Source of the DNA: Maricaulis maris
Lineage (GTDB): Bacteria; Pseudomonadota; Alphaproteobacteria; Caulobacterales; Maricaulaceae
Length of the DNA stretch: 64,000 nt
Assembly: GCF_003634045.1 (NCBI RefSeq)
Contig: NZ_RBIM01000005.1
Span: 62,001 to 126,000 of the forward strand
Direction: 5' to 3'
The position numbers were made by a program, and so were the translations under genes. This document shows positions 36,784 to 45,184 of the stretch, piece by piece (within the stretch, counting starts at the first letter, position 1; the number at the start of each line of letters is the position of its first letter). The notes under the pieces are model-generated. The model saw only the letters and a program-made list of their open reading frames with translations, was not told where the DNA came from and made no database searches.

Positions 36784-38106
36784 TCAGCCCGGCGTGATGT
36801 GCGGCGGTTCATCACCGAGCGCCAGCGCTTCGCCGACCAGGTAGAGCGAACCGCTGATCAGGATGCGCGGCGAGGGGCGTTCCTTGATCGCATTCTTCAT
36901 CGCCGGCAGCAGGCCTGTCGCAGTCGTTGCTTCAAGACCGGCCCGATTGCTGGCTGCGGCGACCTCGGCAGCGGATTGTGATCCGCCGCGTCCGGATTTG
37001 AACTCGACCGCGATCAGGCGGCGGGCAAGGCCGGCGAACTGGCTGCACCAGGCCTCAACATCTTTTCCGGGTGTGAAGCCGGCTATGATGACAAGCGGCC
37101 GGTCCTCGCGTTCGTCCATGTCGGCGAGCGCGTGGGAGAGGGCCTTCGCGGCGGCTTCATTGTGGCCACTGTCGAGCCAGAGTTCGGAGTCCGCCTTGCG
37201 GGCAATATCGCCGATCGGACCGGTTGAGACCCGTTGCAGGCGACCCGGCCAGCGGGCATCGCCAATGCCTTTGGCGACGGCCTCTTCGGGCCATTGCAGC
37301 ATCGCCGCGCAAGCAGCGGCGGCGCCGGCATTGAGGATCTGGTGCGGTCCGAGCAGGCCGGGCGCTGGCAGGTCCCAGACCTGGCTGTCGTTTTCGAACA
37401 CCAGCCGACCGTGCTGCATATAGGCGTTGTAATCGCGACCCCAGACATAGGTCGGGGCGCCGATTTTCTGGGCTTCATCGAGAATGGCCGCTTCGGCGAT
37501 ATCGCACTGGTTGGCGACCACGGCAGGGACGCCGAATTTGCAGATACCGGCCTTTGTGCGGGCGATGCCGGCCAGTTCCTCGCCGAGAAATTCCTGGTGG
37601 TCGAGGCTGACCGGCGTGATCACGGTCAGGGCCGGTTTGGCGATCACATTGGTCGCGTCCAGCCGGCCACCCATGCCGACTTCGAGGATCAAGCGGTCAG
37701 CCGGATGCTCGGAGAAGAGCAGGAAGGCGGCGGCGGTGGTGATCTCGAAAAAGGTGATCGGCTCACCGAAATTGGCCGCTTCGCAGCGGGCGAAAGCCTC
37801 GATCAGGGTGCGATCATCGACCGGTTTTGAATCGAGCAGGATGCGTTCGTTGAAATTGACCAGATGCGGCGAGGTGTAGATATGCACCCGTTCGCCCTTG
37901 GCCCGCGCCATTTCGGCGAGGAAGGCGCAGGTCGAGCCTTTGCCGTTGGTACCGGCGACATGGATGGTTGGTGGCAATTGCTCCTGCGGCGAGCCAAGCG
38001 CCGCCAGGAGCCGTTGCAGACGGCCCAGGGAGAGGTCAATTTTCCGGGGATGCAGGCGCGCGAGGCGCGCCAGCGCGTCGTCGAGGGCTTGTCGACGCGT
38101 GCTAAT
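36784..38106 (-). CDS. folC: folylpolyglutamate synthase / dihydrofolate synthase FolC with a non-canonical start
   Basis: A bifunctional Mur-ligase-family enzyme that adds glutamate to dihydropteroate and folates. The ATP loop is [11 protein letters not shown], with [13 protein letters not shown] and the SLDHQEFLG motif later. A TTG at 37977 would begin directly at this loop and remove about 43 residues that every FolC has. Reading upstream in the same frame gives [20 protein letters not shown], a clear FolC N-terminus, back to an in-frame TGA. In that interval there is no ATG, GTG or other TTG, so I place the start at ATT (38106), overlapping the accD stop (ATTAG); ACG at 38100 is the alternative. 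This gives 440 residues. Confidence 0.85.
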   Translation of the reverse strand: MSTRRQALDDALARLARLHPRKIDLSLGRLQRLLAALGSPQEQLPPTIHVAGTNGKGSTCAFLAEMARAKGERVHIYTSPHLVNFNERILLDSKPVDDRTLIEAFARCEAANFGEPITFFEITTAAAFLLFSEHPADRLILEVGMGGRLDATNVIAKPALTVITPVSLDHQEFLGEELAGIARTKAGICKFGVPAVVANQCDIAEAAILDEAQKIGAPTYVWGRDYNAYMQHGRLVFENDSQVWDLPAPGLLGPHQILNAGAAAACAAMLQWPEEAVAKGIGDARWPGRLQRVSTGPIGDIARKADSELWLDSGHNEAAAKALSHALADMDEREDRPLVIIAGFTPGKDVEAWCSQFAGLARRLIAVEFKSGRGGSQSAAEVAAASNRAGLEATTATGLLPAMKNAIKERPSPRILISGSLYLVGEALALGDEPPHITPG

Positions 38107-39037
38107 GGCTCCCCCCGTCGGTCACCACGTGATCGGGCGGCGGGGGCGTCAATGCGGCAGGAATGGAGGTGCCCGGCTTTTTCATCATGACCCTCAGCAT
38201 GCGGGCCAGTGTAGCGGGAATGTCGGCGCGATGCACGACTTTGTCGACCATGCCCTTTTCCAGCAGGTATTCGGCCCGCTGAAAGCCTTCCGGCAGCTTT
38301 TCCCGGATGGTCTGCTCGATCACGCGCGGACCGGCAAAACCGATCAGGGCGCCCGGCTCGGCAATATGGACATCACCCAGCATGGCGTAGGAGGCAGTGA
38401 CGCCGCCGGTCGTCGGGTCGGTCAAGACGACGATATAGGGCAGGCCGGCTTCGCGCAGCATTTCCACGGCCAGCGTGGTGCGCGGCATCTGCATCAGCGA
38501 CAGGGCGCCTTCCTGCATGCGGGCGCCGCCTGCAGCGGTGAACACGATCAGCGGTGCCTTTTGGGCCAGAGCCGTCTCGGCCGCCTTGATGAAGCTCTCG
38601 CCGGCCGCCATGCCGAGCGAGCCACCCATGAAGGCGAAATTCTGGACCAGGACGACAGCGTCCAGGCCGCCGATCGAACCGGTGGCGATCGCCATCGCGT
38701 CGTCGCGGCCGGTCTTCTTGCGGGCAGCGGCGAGTTTCGTCGTATAGGGTTTGTCGTCGCGGAATTTGAGCGGGTCCTTGACCACTTCCGGCGTGTCGAT
38801 TTCGGTGTAATCGCCGTCGAAGGTGAACTGGAAACGGTAGGCCGGTGCGATGCGCATGTGATGACCCGCCGGGGTCACGAACAGGCCGGCTTCCAGGTCC
38901 TTGTGGAAGACCATTTCCTCGGAAATCGGGCATTTGACCCAGAGATTGTCCGGCGTGTCGCGTTTGGAAAAAATCTTCGACATGCCCGGCGGCGTGATCT
39001 TCGACAGCCAGCTCATTCCGTTCGACTTCTCGGTCAT
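38102..39037 (-). CDS. accD: acetyl-CoA carboxylase carboxyltransferase subunit beta
   Basis: A 311-residue subunit that with AccA transfers carboxyl from biotin to acetyl-CoA to make malonyl-CoA. The catalytic core is intact: [54 protein letters not shown]. The N-terminal zinc ribbon of E. coli AccD is not conserved here: only one of the four cysteines remains ([16 protein letters not shown]), a loss I recall from other alphaproteobacterial AccD proteins. Its stop overlaps the probable folC start. It belongs to a run of minus-strand genes with trpA. Confidence 0.95.
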   Translation of the reverse strand: MTEKSNGMSWLSKITPPGMSKIFSKRDTPDNLWVKCPISEEMVFHKDLEAGLFVTPAGHHMRIAPAYRFQFTFDGDYTEIDTPEVVKDPLKFRDDKPYTTKLAAARKKTGRDDAMAIATGSIGGLDAVVLVQNFAFMGGSLGMAAGESFIKAAETALAQKAPLIVFTAAGGARMQEGALSLMQMPRTTLAVEMLREAGLPYIVVLTDPTTGGVTASYAMLGDVHIAEPGALIGFAGPRVIEQTIREKLPEGFQRAEYLLEKGMVDKVVHRADIPATLARMLRVMMKKPGTSIPAALTPPPPDHVVTDGGSH

Positions 39038-39076
39038 TGCGTCTTCCGTACCCTTTGCGGCCCGACGGCCTATCCG

Positions 39077-39871
39077 TCAGCCCTGGCGCCGTGCGGCATG
39101 CACCGCTGCGGCCAGTCGTTTCACCAGGCCGGTCGCCCCGTCGACACCGCCCGCATGCATGGCGTCGACAATGGCCGATCCGACCACGACAGCATCGGCC
39201 CGCTTGGCGATCGCTTCGGCCTGTTCCGGCTCGCGAACGCCAAATCCCACCGCAACCGGCAGGCCGGACGCGGCCTTGACCCGGTCGACAGCGGCACCCA
39301 CTTCGGTGACAACGCCGGTTCCGGCCCCGGTCACCCCTGTCGTCGAAACGTAATAGACGAAGCCCGCCGTATTGGCGACCACGGTCGCCAGACGGTCATC
39401 ATCGGTGGTCGGGGTGGCCAGGCGGATCAAGGCAATGCCTTGTTTCGTCAGCGCCGTGCGCAGTTCGTCGTCTTCCTCCGGTGGCACGTCGACACAGATC
39501 AGCCCGTCAACGCCAGCCTTGGCAGCGGCCTTGGCAAAGGCTTCCCAGCCCATCGAGAAGATCGGATTGGCATAGCCCATCAGGACCAGCGGCGTGGTCT
39601 TGTCCTGTTTGCGGAACTCGGTCGCCTGGGCGAGCGTGCCGTTCAGCGTCATCCCCGCCTCCAGCGCCCGCAGCGCCGAGGCCTGGATGGCCGGGCCGTC
39701 GGCCGCCGGATCGGTAAAGGGCATGCCCAGCTCGATCACATCGGCGCCAGCCGCGGGCAGCGCATTCAACAAGCCCTGACTGTCACCATCGCCGGCCATC
39801 ATATAGGCGACAAATCCGGCACGATTATAGGCGGAGAGCTCCGCGAAACGGGTGGTGAGGCGGTTGGTCAT
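39077..39871 (-). CDS. trpA: tryptophan synthase alpha subunit
   Basis: 264 residues from the ATG at 39871; the in-frame extension to 39910 has no family support. Catalytic residues E47 (DVIELGMPFTDP) and D58 correspond to E49 and D60 of E. coli. Other motifs are MGYANPIF, GLICVDVPPEED and GVREPEQA. It cleaves indole-3-glycerol phosphate and passes indole to TrpB. The start lies only seven bases after the stop of a lipoprotein gene, so it is probably co-transcribed with that gene. trpB is separated from it by more than 1.1 kb. Confidence 0.96.
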   Translation of the reverse strand: MTNRLTTRFAELSAYNRAGFVAYMMAGDGDSQGLLNALPAAGADVIELGMPFTDPAADGPAIQASALRALEAGMTLNGTLAQATEFRKQDKTTPLVLMGYANPIFSMGWEAFAKAAAKAGVDGLICVDVPPEEDDELRTALTKQGIALIRLATPTTDDDRLATVVANTAGFVYYVSTTGVTGAGTGVVTEVGAAVDRVKAASGLPVAVGFGVREPEQAEAIAKRADAVVVGSAIVDAMHAGGVDGATGLVKRLAAAVHAARRQG

Positions 39872-39878
39872 TCTTGTC

Positions 39879-40301
39879 TCAATTCTCGGGGTCGCAGTCG
39901 CCGGCCACACAGCCCAGCAATATCAGTCCATACAGCGGGAAAAGCGCCAAAGCGCCGACATTGTTGGCGGCGCCTTCCAAGCTGACACGCGAGCCAAAGA
40001 CGCGAATTTGTTGAACCTCAGCCAAGCCCACACACTCGTTTCGCGGGCCGTCATCTCCGGTGTTCGAGGACCGCTCATAGACTGTGCCGCAGATGGTATC
40101 GGCTTCGCGATACGGCTGGTTCATCATCATTCGTTCGCCCGTGCTCAGGGAGAGTGCCAAACTCCCCCTGTGGTCCTGCGCCATCGCAATGGCTTCATCC
40201 GCGTTGTCGCGAGACGGCGCGAGTTCGTAAAAGCCATTGGACGCGCATGCGGGCAAGGCTGCGGCGAGTGCCAAGCAGGTCAGGATCCGTCGAATCATCA
40301 C
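39879..40301 (-). CDS. small lipoprotein within the trp gene run
   Basis: A 140-residue protein with a signal peptide and lipobox LPAC (C19). The mature part has paired cysteines (TICGTVYERSS and RNECVGLAEVQQIRVFG) and a hydrophobic stretch near the C-terminus (ALALFPLYGLILLGCVAGDC). I do not recognise the family. It sits between brnA and trpA, seven bases before trpA, with about 100 bases separating it from brnA. A lipoprotein in a tryptophan operon has no evident metabolic reason to be there. Confidence 0.6.
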   Translation of the reverse strand: MMIRRILTCLALAAALPACASNGFYELAPSRDNADEAIAMAQDHRGSLALSLSTGERMMMNQPYREADTICGTVYERSSNTGDDGPRNECVGLAEVQQIRVFGSRVSLEGAANNVGALALFPLYGLILLGCVAGDCDPEN

Positions 40302-40401
40302 TGTTCCGCGCCCAGCCGCCGCGTCTTGTTCGGCATGCCCTTTTCATCGCGGCCGATTTTAGGCCCGGGTGTCTTGGCTGATAGCGTCTTCACGATAGCA
40401 C

Positions 40402-40686
40402 TCAAGCCTGCTTCTTCTTCGCATCCACAAAGGCTCGCAGCACGGCATTCATGCGCGTCTGATAGCCTTTTCCGCTCTCCTTGAAGAAGGCAATGATGTC
40501 GTCGTCAAGGCGCAAGGTGACCTGTTTTTTCGTTACAGGCATGCGAAACTCGGCTCTAGCGAACCATGCCTCGTCCAACTCGGGGATGTCGGAATAGTCG
40601 ATGTCCTCGTCGGGCATGTTCTCAATCTCGGCGATCCGTGCTTCGGAGACATGGATGTCACTGAGCTTCTTGCGGATAGTGGCCAT
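40402..40686 (-). CDS. brnA: BrnA-family antitoxin
   Basis: 94 residues from the ATG at 40686; the frame stays open upstream but that part lies inside brnT. The N-terminal half is acidic and probably flexible, wrapping the toxin (SEARIAEIENMPDEDIDYSDIPELDEAWFARAEF). The C-terminal half has the ribbon-helix-helix DNA-binding pattern of BrnA (RMPVTKKQVTLRLDDDIIAFF, then SGKGYQTRMNAVLRAFV). It would bind BrnT and repress the shared promoter. The gene overlaps brnT by 29 bases. It reads as somewhat less GC-rich than the flanking trp genes. Confidence 0.9.
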   Translation of the reverse strand: MATIRKKLSDIHVSEARIAEIENMPDEDIDYSDIPELDEAWFARAEFRMPVTKKQVTLRLDDDIIAFFKESGKGYQTRMNAVLRAFVDAKKKQA

Positions 40687-40942
40687 GATAGAGCGCCCTT
40701 TCTTTCTTGTTGGCCCGCCTTGCCGAGATGAGGCGTGTGCGGCCCTGCCTGTCAGTATGAACGATGGCGACGATGGCGCGGCTTTTGATGAGTCCGATCG
40801 ATATTTCGCGAAGTTCGCCATAGTCCATCCGGTCATCGACGATTGTGAAAACCGGTCCGTCAAAAGCCTGGATGGCTTCCTGGAAGCTCAGCTTGTGTTT
40901 GGCGATATTCGCCGCGTTCTTCGCCTCGTCCCATTCGAACAG
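40658..40942 (-). CDS. brnT: BrnT-family ribonuclease toxin with an apparent CTG start
   Basis: The frame upstream of brnA encodes a full-length BrnT of 94 residues: FEWDEAKNAANIAKHKLSF, then AIQAFDGPVFTIVDDRMDYG, LREISIGLIKSRAIVAIVHT and RLISARRANKKERALYH. All of these are family landmarks of this RelE-fold mRNA-cleaving toxin. There is no ATG, GTG or TTG in frame near the 5' end. An in-frame TAG lies five codons before CTG (40942), and CTG directly precedes FEWD, so CTG is the likeliest start. A normal gene finder requiring canonical starts would miss it. The stop lies 29 bases inside brnA, as in other brnTA pairs. Confidence 0.85.
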   Translation of the reverse strand: MFEWDEAKNAANIAKHKLSFQEAIQAFDGPVFTIVDDRMDYGELREISIGLIKSRAIVAIVHTDRQGRTRLISARRANKKERALYHGHYPQEAQ

Positions 40943-40978
40943 GGTTGATTGTAACTACAAATGTCACTACAATCAACC
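40943..40978 (-). promoter_or_regulatory. brnTA promoter embedded in a palindromic operator
   Basis: A perfect 11-base inverted repeat (GGTTGATTGTA at 40943-40953, TACAATCAACC at 40968-40978, as read on the plus strand) flanks a 14-base centre. On the minus strand the two arms supply a -35 TTGATT and a -10 TACAAT separated by exactly 17 bases. The -10 ends five bases before the CTG of brnT, so the transcript would be leaderless or nearly so. Inside are near-identical direct repeats TTGTAGTGACA and TTGTAGTTACA. BrnA binding here would block the promoter. Confidence 0.7.
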
Positions 40979-41000
40979 GCGCTGTAGAATGTGGCCCTGG

Positions 41001-42233
41001 CTACAGCTCCACCCCCAGCATGCGCGCCACTTGCGGCACGTCCTTGTCGCCGCGGCCGCACATATTCATCAGGATGACGCCGTCGGGGCCCAGCTCATTT
41101 GCGAGATCGCGGACGCGGGCGAGGGCGTGGCTGGGCTCCAGCGCCGGGATGATGCCTTCCAGCTTGGTGCAGAGCTGGAACATCTCCATCGCTTCCTCAT
41201 CAGTGGCGGAGACGTATTCGGCGCGTTTCATGTCGTGCAGGAAGGCGTGCTCCGGGCCGATGCCGGGATAGTCGAGGCCGGCAGAAATCGAGTGGGCGTC
41301 GATGATCTGGCCGTCATCATCCTGCAGGAGATAGGTCTTATTGCCGTGCAGGATGCCCGGGCGGCCGCCTTTCAGCGAGGCGGCATGCTTGCCGGTCTCG
41401 ACGCCATGGCCGGCGGCCTCGACGCCGATCAGGCGAACCTCCTCATCCTCGATGAAGGGATGGAATAGCCCCATCGCGTTCGAGCCACCCCCAATGCAAG
41501 CCACACAGGCGTCCGGGAGGCGGCCCAGTCGGTCCATCATCTGGGCCCGGGCCTCGCGGCCGATGATCGACTGGAAGTCGCGGACCATGGCCGGATAGGG
41601 GTGCGGGCCGGCGACCGTGCCGATGACGTAGAAAGTGTCTGATACATTGGTCACCCAGTCCCGCAGCGCCTCATTCATGGCGTCCTTCAGCGTGCCGGTG
41701 CCGGCGGTCACCGGGATCACTTCGGCGCCGAGCAGTTTCATGCGGAAGACGTTCGGCGCCTGCCGCTCGACATCGGTGGCGCCCATGAAGACAGTGCAGG
41801 GAATGCCGAAGCGTGCCGCCACGGTCGCCGTCGCCACACCATGCTGGCCGGCGCCGGTCTCGGCGATGATACGGGTCTTGCCCATGCGACGGGCCAGCAA
41901 GACCTGACCGAGGCAATTATTGATCTTGTGGCTGCCGGTATGGTTCAGCTCGTCGCGCTTGAACCAGATCTTGGCGCCGCCGAAATCTTCGGTCAGCCGT
42001 TCGGCGAAATAGATCGGGCTGGGCTTGCCGACATAATCCTTCAGGAACAAGTCCATCTCGGCCCTGAAGGCCGGGTCGAGCTTGGCCGCCTCATAGGCTT
42101 TTTCCAATTCGAGAATGTTCGGCATCAGCGTTTCGGCAACGAAACGACCGCCATAATTGCCAAAGCGGCCGTCCAGGTCGGGCCAGGCCGACAGCGCATT
42201 CGGTCGTGTGTCGGCAGAGACGGTTTCGCTCAT
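41001..42233 (-). CDS. trpB: tryptophan synthase beta subunit
   Basis: 410 residues from the ATG at 42233. The PLP lysine is K103 in [10 protein letters not shown], with [11 protein letters not shown] and the phosphate loop GGGSNAMG, and with [10 protein letters not shown] later. It condenses indole with serine. The gene is 28 bases downstream of trpF and belongs to the same transcript. Its stop is followed after 22 bases by the brnTA operator, not by trpA, so the normal trpB-trpA translational coupling is broken here. Confidence 0.97.
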   Translation of the reverse strand: MSETVSADTRPNALSAWPDLDGRFGNYGGRFVAETLMPNILELEKAYEAAKLDPAFRAEMDLFLKDYVGKPSPIYFAERLTEDFGGAKIWFKRDELNHTGSHKINNCLGQVLLARRMGKTRIIAETGAGQHGVATATVAARFGIPCTVFMGATDVERQAPNVFRMKLLGAEVIPVTAGTGTLKDAMNEALRDWVTNVSDTFYVIGTVAGPHPYPAMVRDFQSIIGREARAQMMDRLGRLPDACVACIGGGSNAMGLFHPFIEDEEVRLIGVEAAGHGVETGKHAASLKGGRPGILHGNKTYLLQDDDGQIIDAHSISAGLDYPGIGPEHAFLHDMKRAEYVSATDEEAMEMFQLCTKLEGIIPALEPSHALARVRDLANELGPDGVILMNMCGRGDKDVPQVARMLGVEL

Positions 42234-42261
42234 GGCACGCTCCTGTGCGCTGGAAGGGGAC

Positions 42262-42897
42262 TCAGCAGGCTGCCAGGGCAGCCGCGAAGTCGGCAATGCG
42301 CGCCGCGTCCTTGATGCCGGGCGCGCTTTCGATACCGGAGGAGACATCCACCGCCCCGGCTCCGGCAGCCGCGACAGCGGCGCAGACATTGGTGACATCA
42401 AGCCCGCCGGACAAGAGCCATGGCACGGAAATCTGCAGCGATTTCAGCAAAGCATAATCATAGCCATGACCCAGCCCGCCCGGCCGATCGGCACCGGCCG
42501 GCGGTTTGGCATCAAAAAGCAACATGTCGGCGACACGGTCATAGGCTTTGGCCGCCGCCAGATCGCTGGCTTCGGCCACCGGCAAGGCCTTGATAATGCC
42601 TCGCTTTGCATAAGCCCGGGCCTGGATGACGCGTTGCGGACTTTCCGAGCCGTGCAGTTGGACCCAGTCCGGCCGCATGGCGTCGCGAATCTGGGCCAGC
42701 AGGTCGTCATCCGGATTGACGGTCACGGCCACGGTCTCGCTCGATTGGGTCAGGTGACACAGCTCTCCGGCCAGAGCGGGCGAGACATGCCGCGGGCTTT
42801 TCGGGAAAATCACATACCCTGTCCAGCGCGCTCCGGCCCGTTCGGCCGCCGCGACATCCCGTCCGGTTTTCAATCCGCAGAACTTGATATCGGTCAT
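42262..42897 (-). CDS. trpF: phosphoribosylanthranilate isomerase
   Basis: 211 residues from the ATG at 42897; longer readings lack support. The fold is a TIM barrel with the conserved [11 protein letters not shown] start, where the cysteine in CGLK is catalytic. [13 protein letters not shown] and the phosphate-binding [13 protein letters not shown], followed by [15 protein letters not shown], are also present, the last supplying the catalytic Asp. It opens the trpF-trpB run on the minus strand. No leader peptide or attenuator was recognised in the 290 bases upstream. Confidence 0.95.
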   Translation of the reverse strand: MTDIKFCGLKTGRDVAAAERAGARWTGYVIFPKSPRHVSPALAGELCHLTQSSETVAVTVNPDDDLLAQIRDAMRPDWVQLHGSESPQRVIQARAYAKRGIIKALPVAEASDLAAAKAYDRVADMLLFDAKPPAGADRPGGLGHGYDYALLKSLQISVPWLLSGGLDVTNVCAAVAAAGAGAVDVSSGIESAPGIKDAARIADFAAALAAC

Positions 42898-43035
42898 GGG
42901 CGGAGCGTTAGCGGTTTCAAGGGCGCGGGGGAAGTCTTCTGTGAAGCGAGGCCAGGGCACCCGTCCCAAGGGGGGGCATGACCAGAATTCTGCGCGACGC
43001 GCAGGTTGACCCATAAATCCCATGGCAGCCAGCGG

Positions 43036-43116
43036 GCCGCATCGGGCTCTTGAGGTCAAGGGCGCCGTCGGCGCCGCTTCGCGGGCATGCCCTTGAGCTC
43101 AAGAGCCCGATACGGC
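43036..43116. repeat. 28-base near-perfect inverted repeat
   Basis: GCCGCATCGGGCTCTTGAGG begins a left arm running 43036-43063. The right arm at 43089-43116 is its reverse complement with two mismatches, and the loop is 25 bases. The remaining non-coding bases of 42898-43187 show nothing else recognisable. The structure lies beyond the lysR stop and upstream of trpF and has no T run. Confidence 0.75.
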
Positions 43117-43187
43117 TGTCTCCCGGCAAGGGCTTTAAGGCGACGTACGTGCTTCGCGCGATGATCGGGCCTCAGCCGGCATATCTC

Positions 43188-44144
43188 TCAGGGCTGACCA
43201 TTCACCACCGCCTTCCCCGCCTCGGGGAAAGCCGGTTCGGAGCGGTTGAGGCAGAACGCCATGGGCTGGAACAGCATCCAGGCGATGAAGGCCTTGATCT
43301 TGGGTTCTCGCGCGCGGGTCGGATCGAAGACCATGTAATGGGCATCGTCCTGGTCGAGCTCGGCGTGGAAGGGCGCGACCAGGGCGCCTGACGCGATCTG
43401 CTCGGCGAAATAGATTGGCGAGACCATGGTCGCGGCATCGCCCGAAGCGATCGCGGCGGAGACTTCCATGGTCTGGGTTTCCAGTTCGAGCGCGGGGCGT
43501 TCGGGCAGGCGTGACGCGTCGCCACCGGCCAGGGTGAACCAGGCCCGCCACCAGCCCATCGGGCCAAACAGGCGCAGTTTCAAAAGGTCTTCTGGCTGAT
43601 TGAAGGGACCAAAACGCTCGGCGGCCGCCCGCGAGACCAGTGGCGCCGTGGTGTCACCGAACAGGCGGCGGGCCTCGAGGCCCGGCCATTCGCCCTTGCC
43701 GATGCGGATGCCGATATCGGCCTCGCCGGCCTTGATGTCGACCAGGTCGGAGCGGCTGTCGATACGCACGGCCAATTGCGGGTTCTCAAGCTGGAAAGCG
43801 CCGATGCGCGGGACCAGCCAGTTCGAGCAGAAAGTGGGCAGGGCGGTGACCGAGAGCACGCTGTCGCGATCCTCGCGGACATCACGGAAGGTGCGCTCCA
43901 GCAAGCGGAAAGCATCCGAAGTGCCGCGCGCCAGCCGGGCGCCGCGCGGGGTCAGTTCGACATGGCGGGCCTTGCGTTCGAACAGGGCAAAGCCGAGCCG
44001 GTCTTCCAGCTGCTTGACCTGATAGCTGACGGCGGCCTGGGTCATGCCGAGGGTCTCGCCGGTGCGCGTAAAATTGCCCAGCCGGGCCGCCGTCTCGAAG
44101 ACGCGGATGGCATTGATCGGTGGGAGATTTGCCGGGTTACTCAT
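43188..44144 (-). CDS. LysR-family transcriptional regulator of the GcvA/AmpR type
   Basis: A 318-residue regulator. The N-terminal winged helix (residues 6-65) reads LPPINAIRVFETAARLGNFT with the recognition segment GMTQAAVSYQVKQLEDRLG. The effector domain follows with VLSVTALPTFCSNWLVPRI and ADIGIRIGKGEWPG, the signature of the GcvA-like branch. The ligand is unknown. The start is about 90 bases from a divergent 50-codon gene, and LysR regulators often control a divergent neighbour. The stop is followed by a long inverted repeat. Confidence 0.92.
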   Translation of the reverse strand: MSNPANLPPINAIRVFETAARLGNFTRTGETLGMTQAAVSYQVKQLEDRLGFALFERKARHVELTPRGARLARGTSDAFRLLERTFRDVREDRDSVLSVTALPTFCSNWLVPRIGAFQLENPQLAVRIDSRSDLVDIKAGEADIGIRIGKGEWPGLEARRLFGDTTAPLVSRAAAERFGPFNQPEDLLKLRLFGPMGWWRAWFTLAGGDASRLPERPALELETQTMEVSAAIASGDAATMVSPIYFAEQIASGALVAPFHAELDQDDAHYMVFDPTRAREPKIKAFIAWMLFQPMAFCLNRSEPAFPEAGKAVVNGQP

Positions 44145-44235
44145 CAGTACTACTTATGTCAGACCCCTGAGAACGCGTTGGTCACTGCCACGATATGGTC
44201 CCTATATCAAGTCATCGCTTGAGACGGAGGCGGCC

Positions 44236-44388
44236 ATGACATTGACCGAATTGATGATTGAAACAACTGAGCCACGGCTCGTGAGCGCGGTCATTCCGCG
44301 GCATTCAGGGCGCCGCGACTGGTTGGGCTGGATGGTTCGACGCTTTGCCTGGCTGGACGGCCATGCCGATTGGAACCGCAAGGTCTGA
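44236..44388 (+). CDS. 50-residue protein divergent from lysR
   Basis: An ATG at 44236, preceded by GACGGAGGCGG, opens a 50-codon frame: MTLTELMIETTEPRLVSAV followed by IPRHSGRRDWLGWMVRRFAW and a short polar end. It is basic and tryptophan-rich in its second half, and no signal peptide is visible. The RBS and its placement opposite lysR suggest a real, possibly LysR-regulated small gene. No family is recognised. Confidence 0.5.
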   Translation: MTLTELMIETTEPRLVSAVIPRHSGRRDWLGWMVRRFAWLDGHADWNRKV

Positions 44389-44391
44389 CGC

Positions 44392-45108
44392 TCAGACCTG
44401 CCCCCTGAATACGGCCGATGCCTGATGCCGATAGGCATTGGCCGCATAGGCGGTGAGGTCGGTCGGCGCCGTTGATGCCGATGACGTTGCCGATTGCGTA
44501 TCAGCCTGTCGCATTTCCGCGATCTGCTGGTTCAGCGAGGGTTGCAGCTTCTCCCCAGGCGCTGCGGTCTCGCCCTCACCGCCTGCTTCGCCGCGTTGGC
44601 GACTGAGCTCGGCGCGCGCTTGGGCGATCTTGGAGTCGGCCAGCGCGGCGACTTTGCGATCCTGGCCCGAGGGTTCGACCGGCGCCAGCGCGGCGGCCTT
44701 GACCTGCTGCATCTTGTCGATCGTGGCCTGCGGGTCGCCCCGGATCTCGCTGGCATCGATGGGGACTTCGCCGCCGACGGCGTAAGAGCGGCCGTCCGGG
44801 CCTTTCTGGAAGGTGTAGCTGGCGGCGCCGGCATATTGCCCGCCGACGGCCTGGTGTGCCCGTTCATGAGCCCGGACTTCGCGATCACGCGCCTTCAGCG
44901 CGTCGACCTGTTTGCGCTCATTGTCGGACAGCGCGTCTGGGGCCTTTGCCTTGGCGCCGCCGCTACAGCCACCGCAAGCCGCACTGCCGCACGACCCGCA
45001 GGCCGTCAGCCGGTTGGTTTGCTCGGTGGCAATCGTCCTTGCGGCCCGGGCAATGGCCGGGGTCGAGACGACAGAGGACACAGAAGACGCGATCATCCCC
45101 GCGATCAT
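44392..45108 (-). CDS. SprA-related putative metalloprotease-like protein
   Basis: A 238-residue protein. After a short hydrophobic N-terminus there is a cysteine cluster (CGSCGSAACGGC, about residues 37-48). Next comes the conserved VRAHERAHQAVGGQYAGAAS motif with H81 and H85 spaced as in an HExxH-like site (here HERAH), then YTFQKGPDGRSYAVGGEVPID and DPQATIDKMQQVKAAALAP. This matches the SprA/CJM1_0395-type family, described as putative metalloproteases although activity is not demonstrated to my knowledge. The C-terminal third is alanine/glutamine-rich and likely disordered. The gene is convergent with the 50-residue gene, three bases apart. Confidence 0.8.
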   Translation of the reverse strand: MIAGMIASSVSSVVSTPAIARAARTIATEQTNRLTACGSCGSAACGGCSGGAKAKAPDALSDNERKQVDALKARDREVRAHERAHQAVGGQYAGAASYTFQKGPDGRSYAVGGEVPIDASEIRGDPQATIDKMQQVKAAALAPVEPSGQDRKVAALADSKIAQARAELSRQRGEAGGEGETAAPGEKLQPSLNQQIAEMRQADTQSATSSASTAPTDLTAYAANAYRHQASAVFRGQV

Positions 45109-45184
45109 CGCGGAGGCGCATTAAACGCTCGTAAAGGGAATCGGTAAAACGCCCGCGGATGCCAGTCCTGCCAGGCGATTTCCG

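Noticed and set aside
37898-39985. 695-codon frame antisense to folC, accD and trpA
   Set aside because: It spans three independent, well-supported minus-strand genes, which a real protein-coding gene would not do.
42898-43187. Possible trp leader peptide or attenuator upstream of trpF
   Set aside because: No short frame with adjacent tryptophan codons and no mutually exclusive hairpins were found; only the long inverted repeat is evident.
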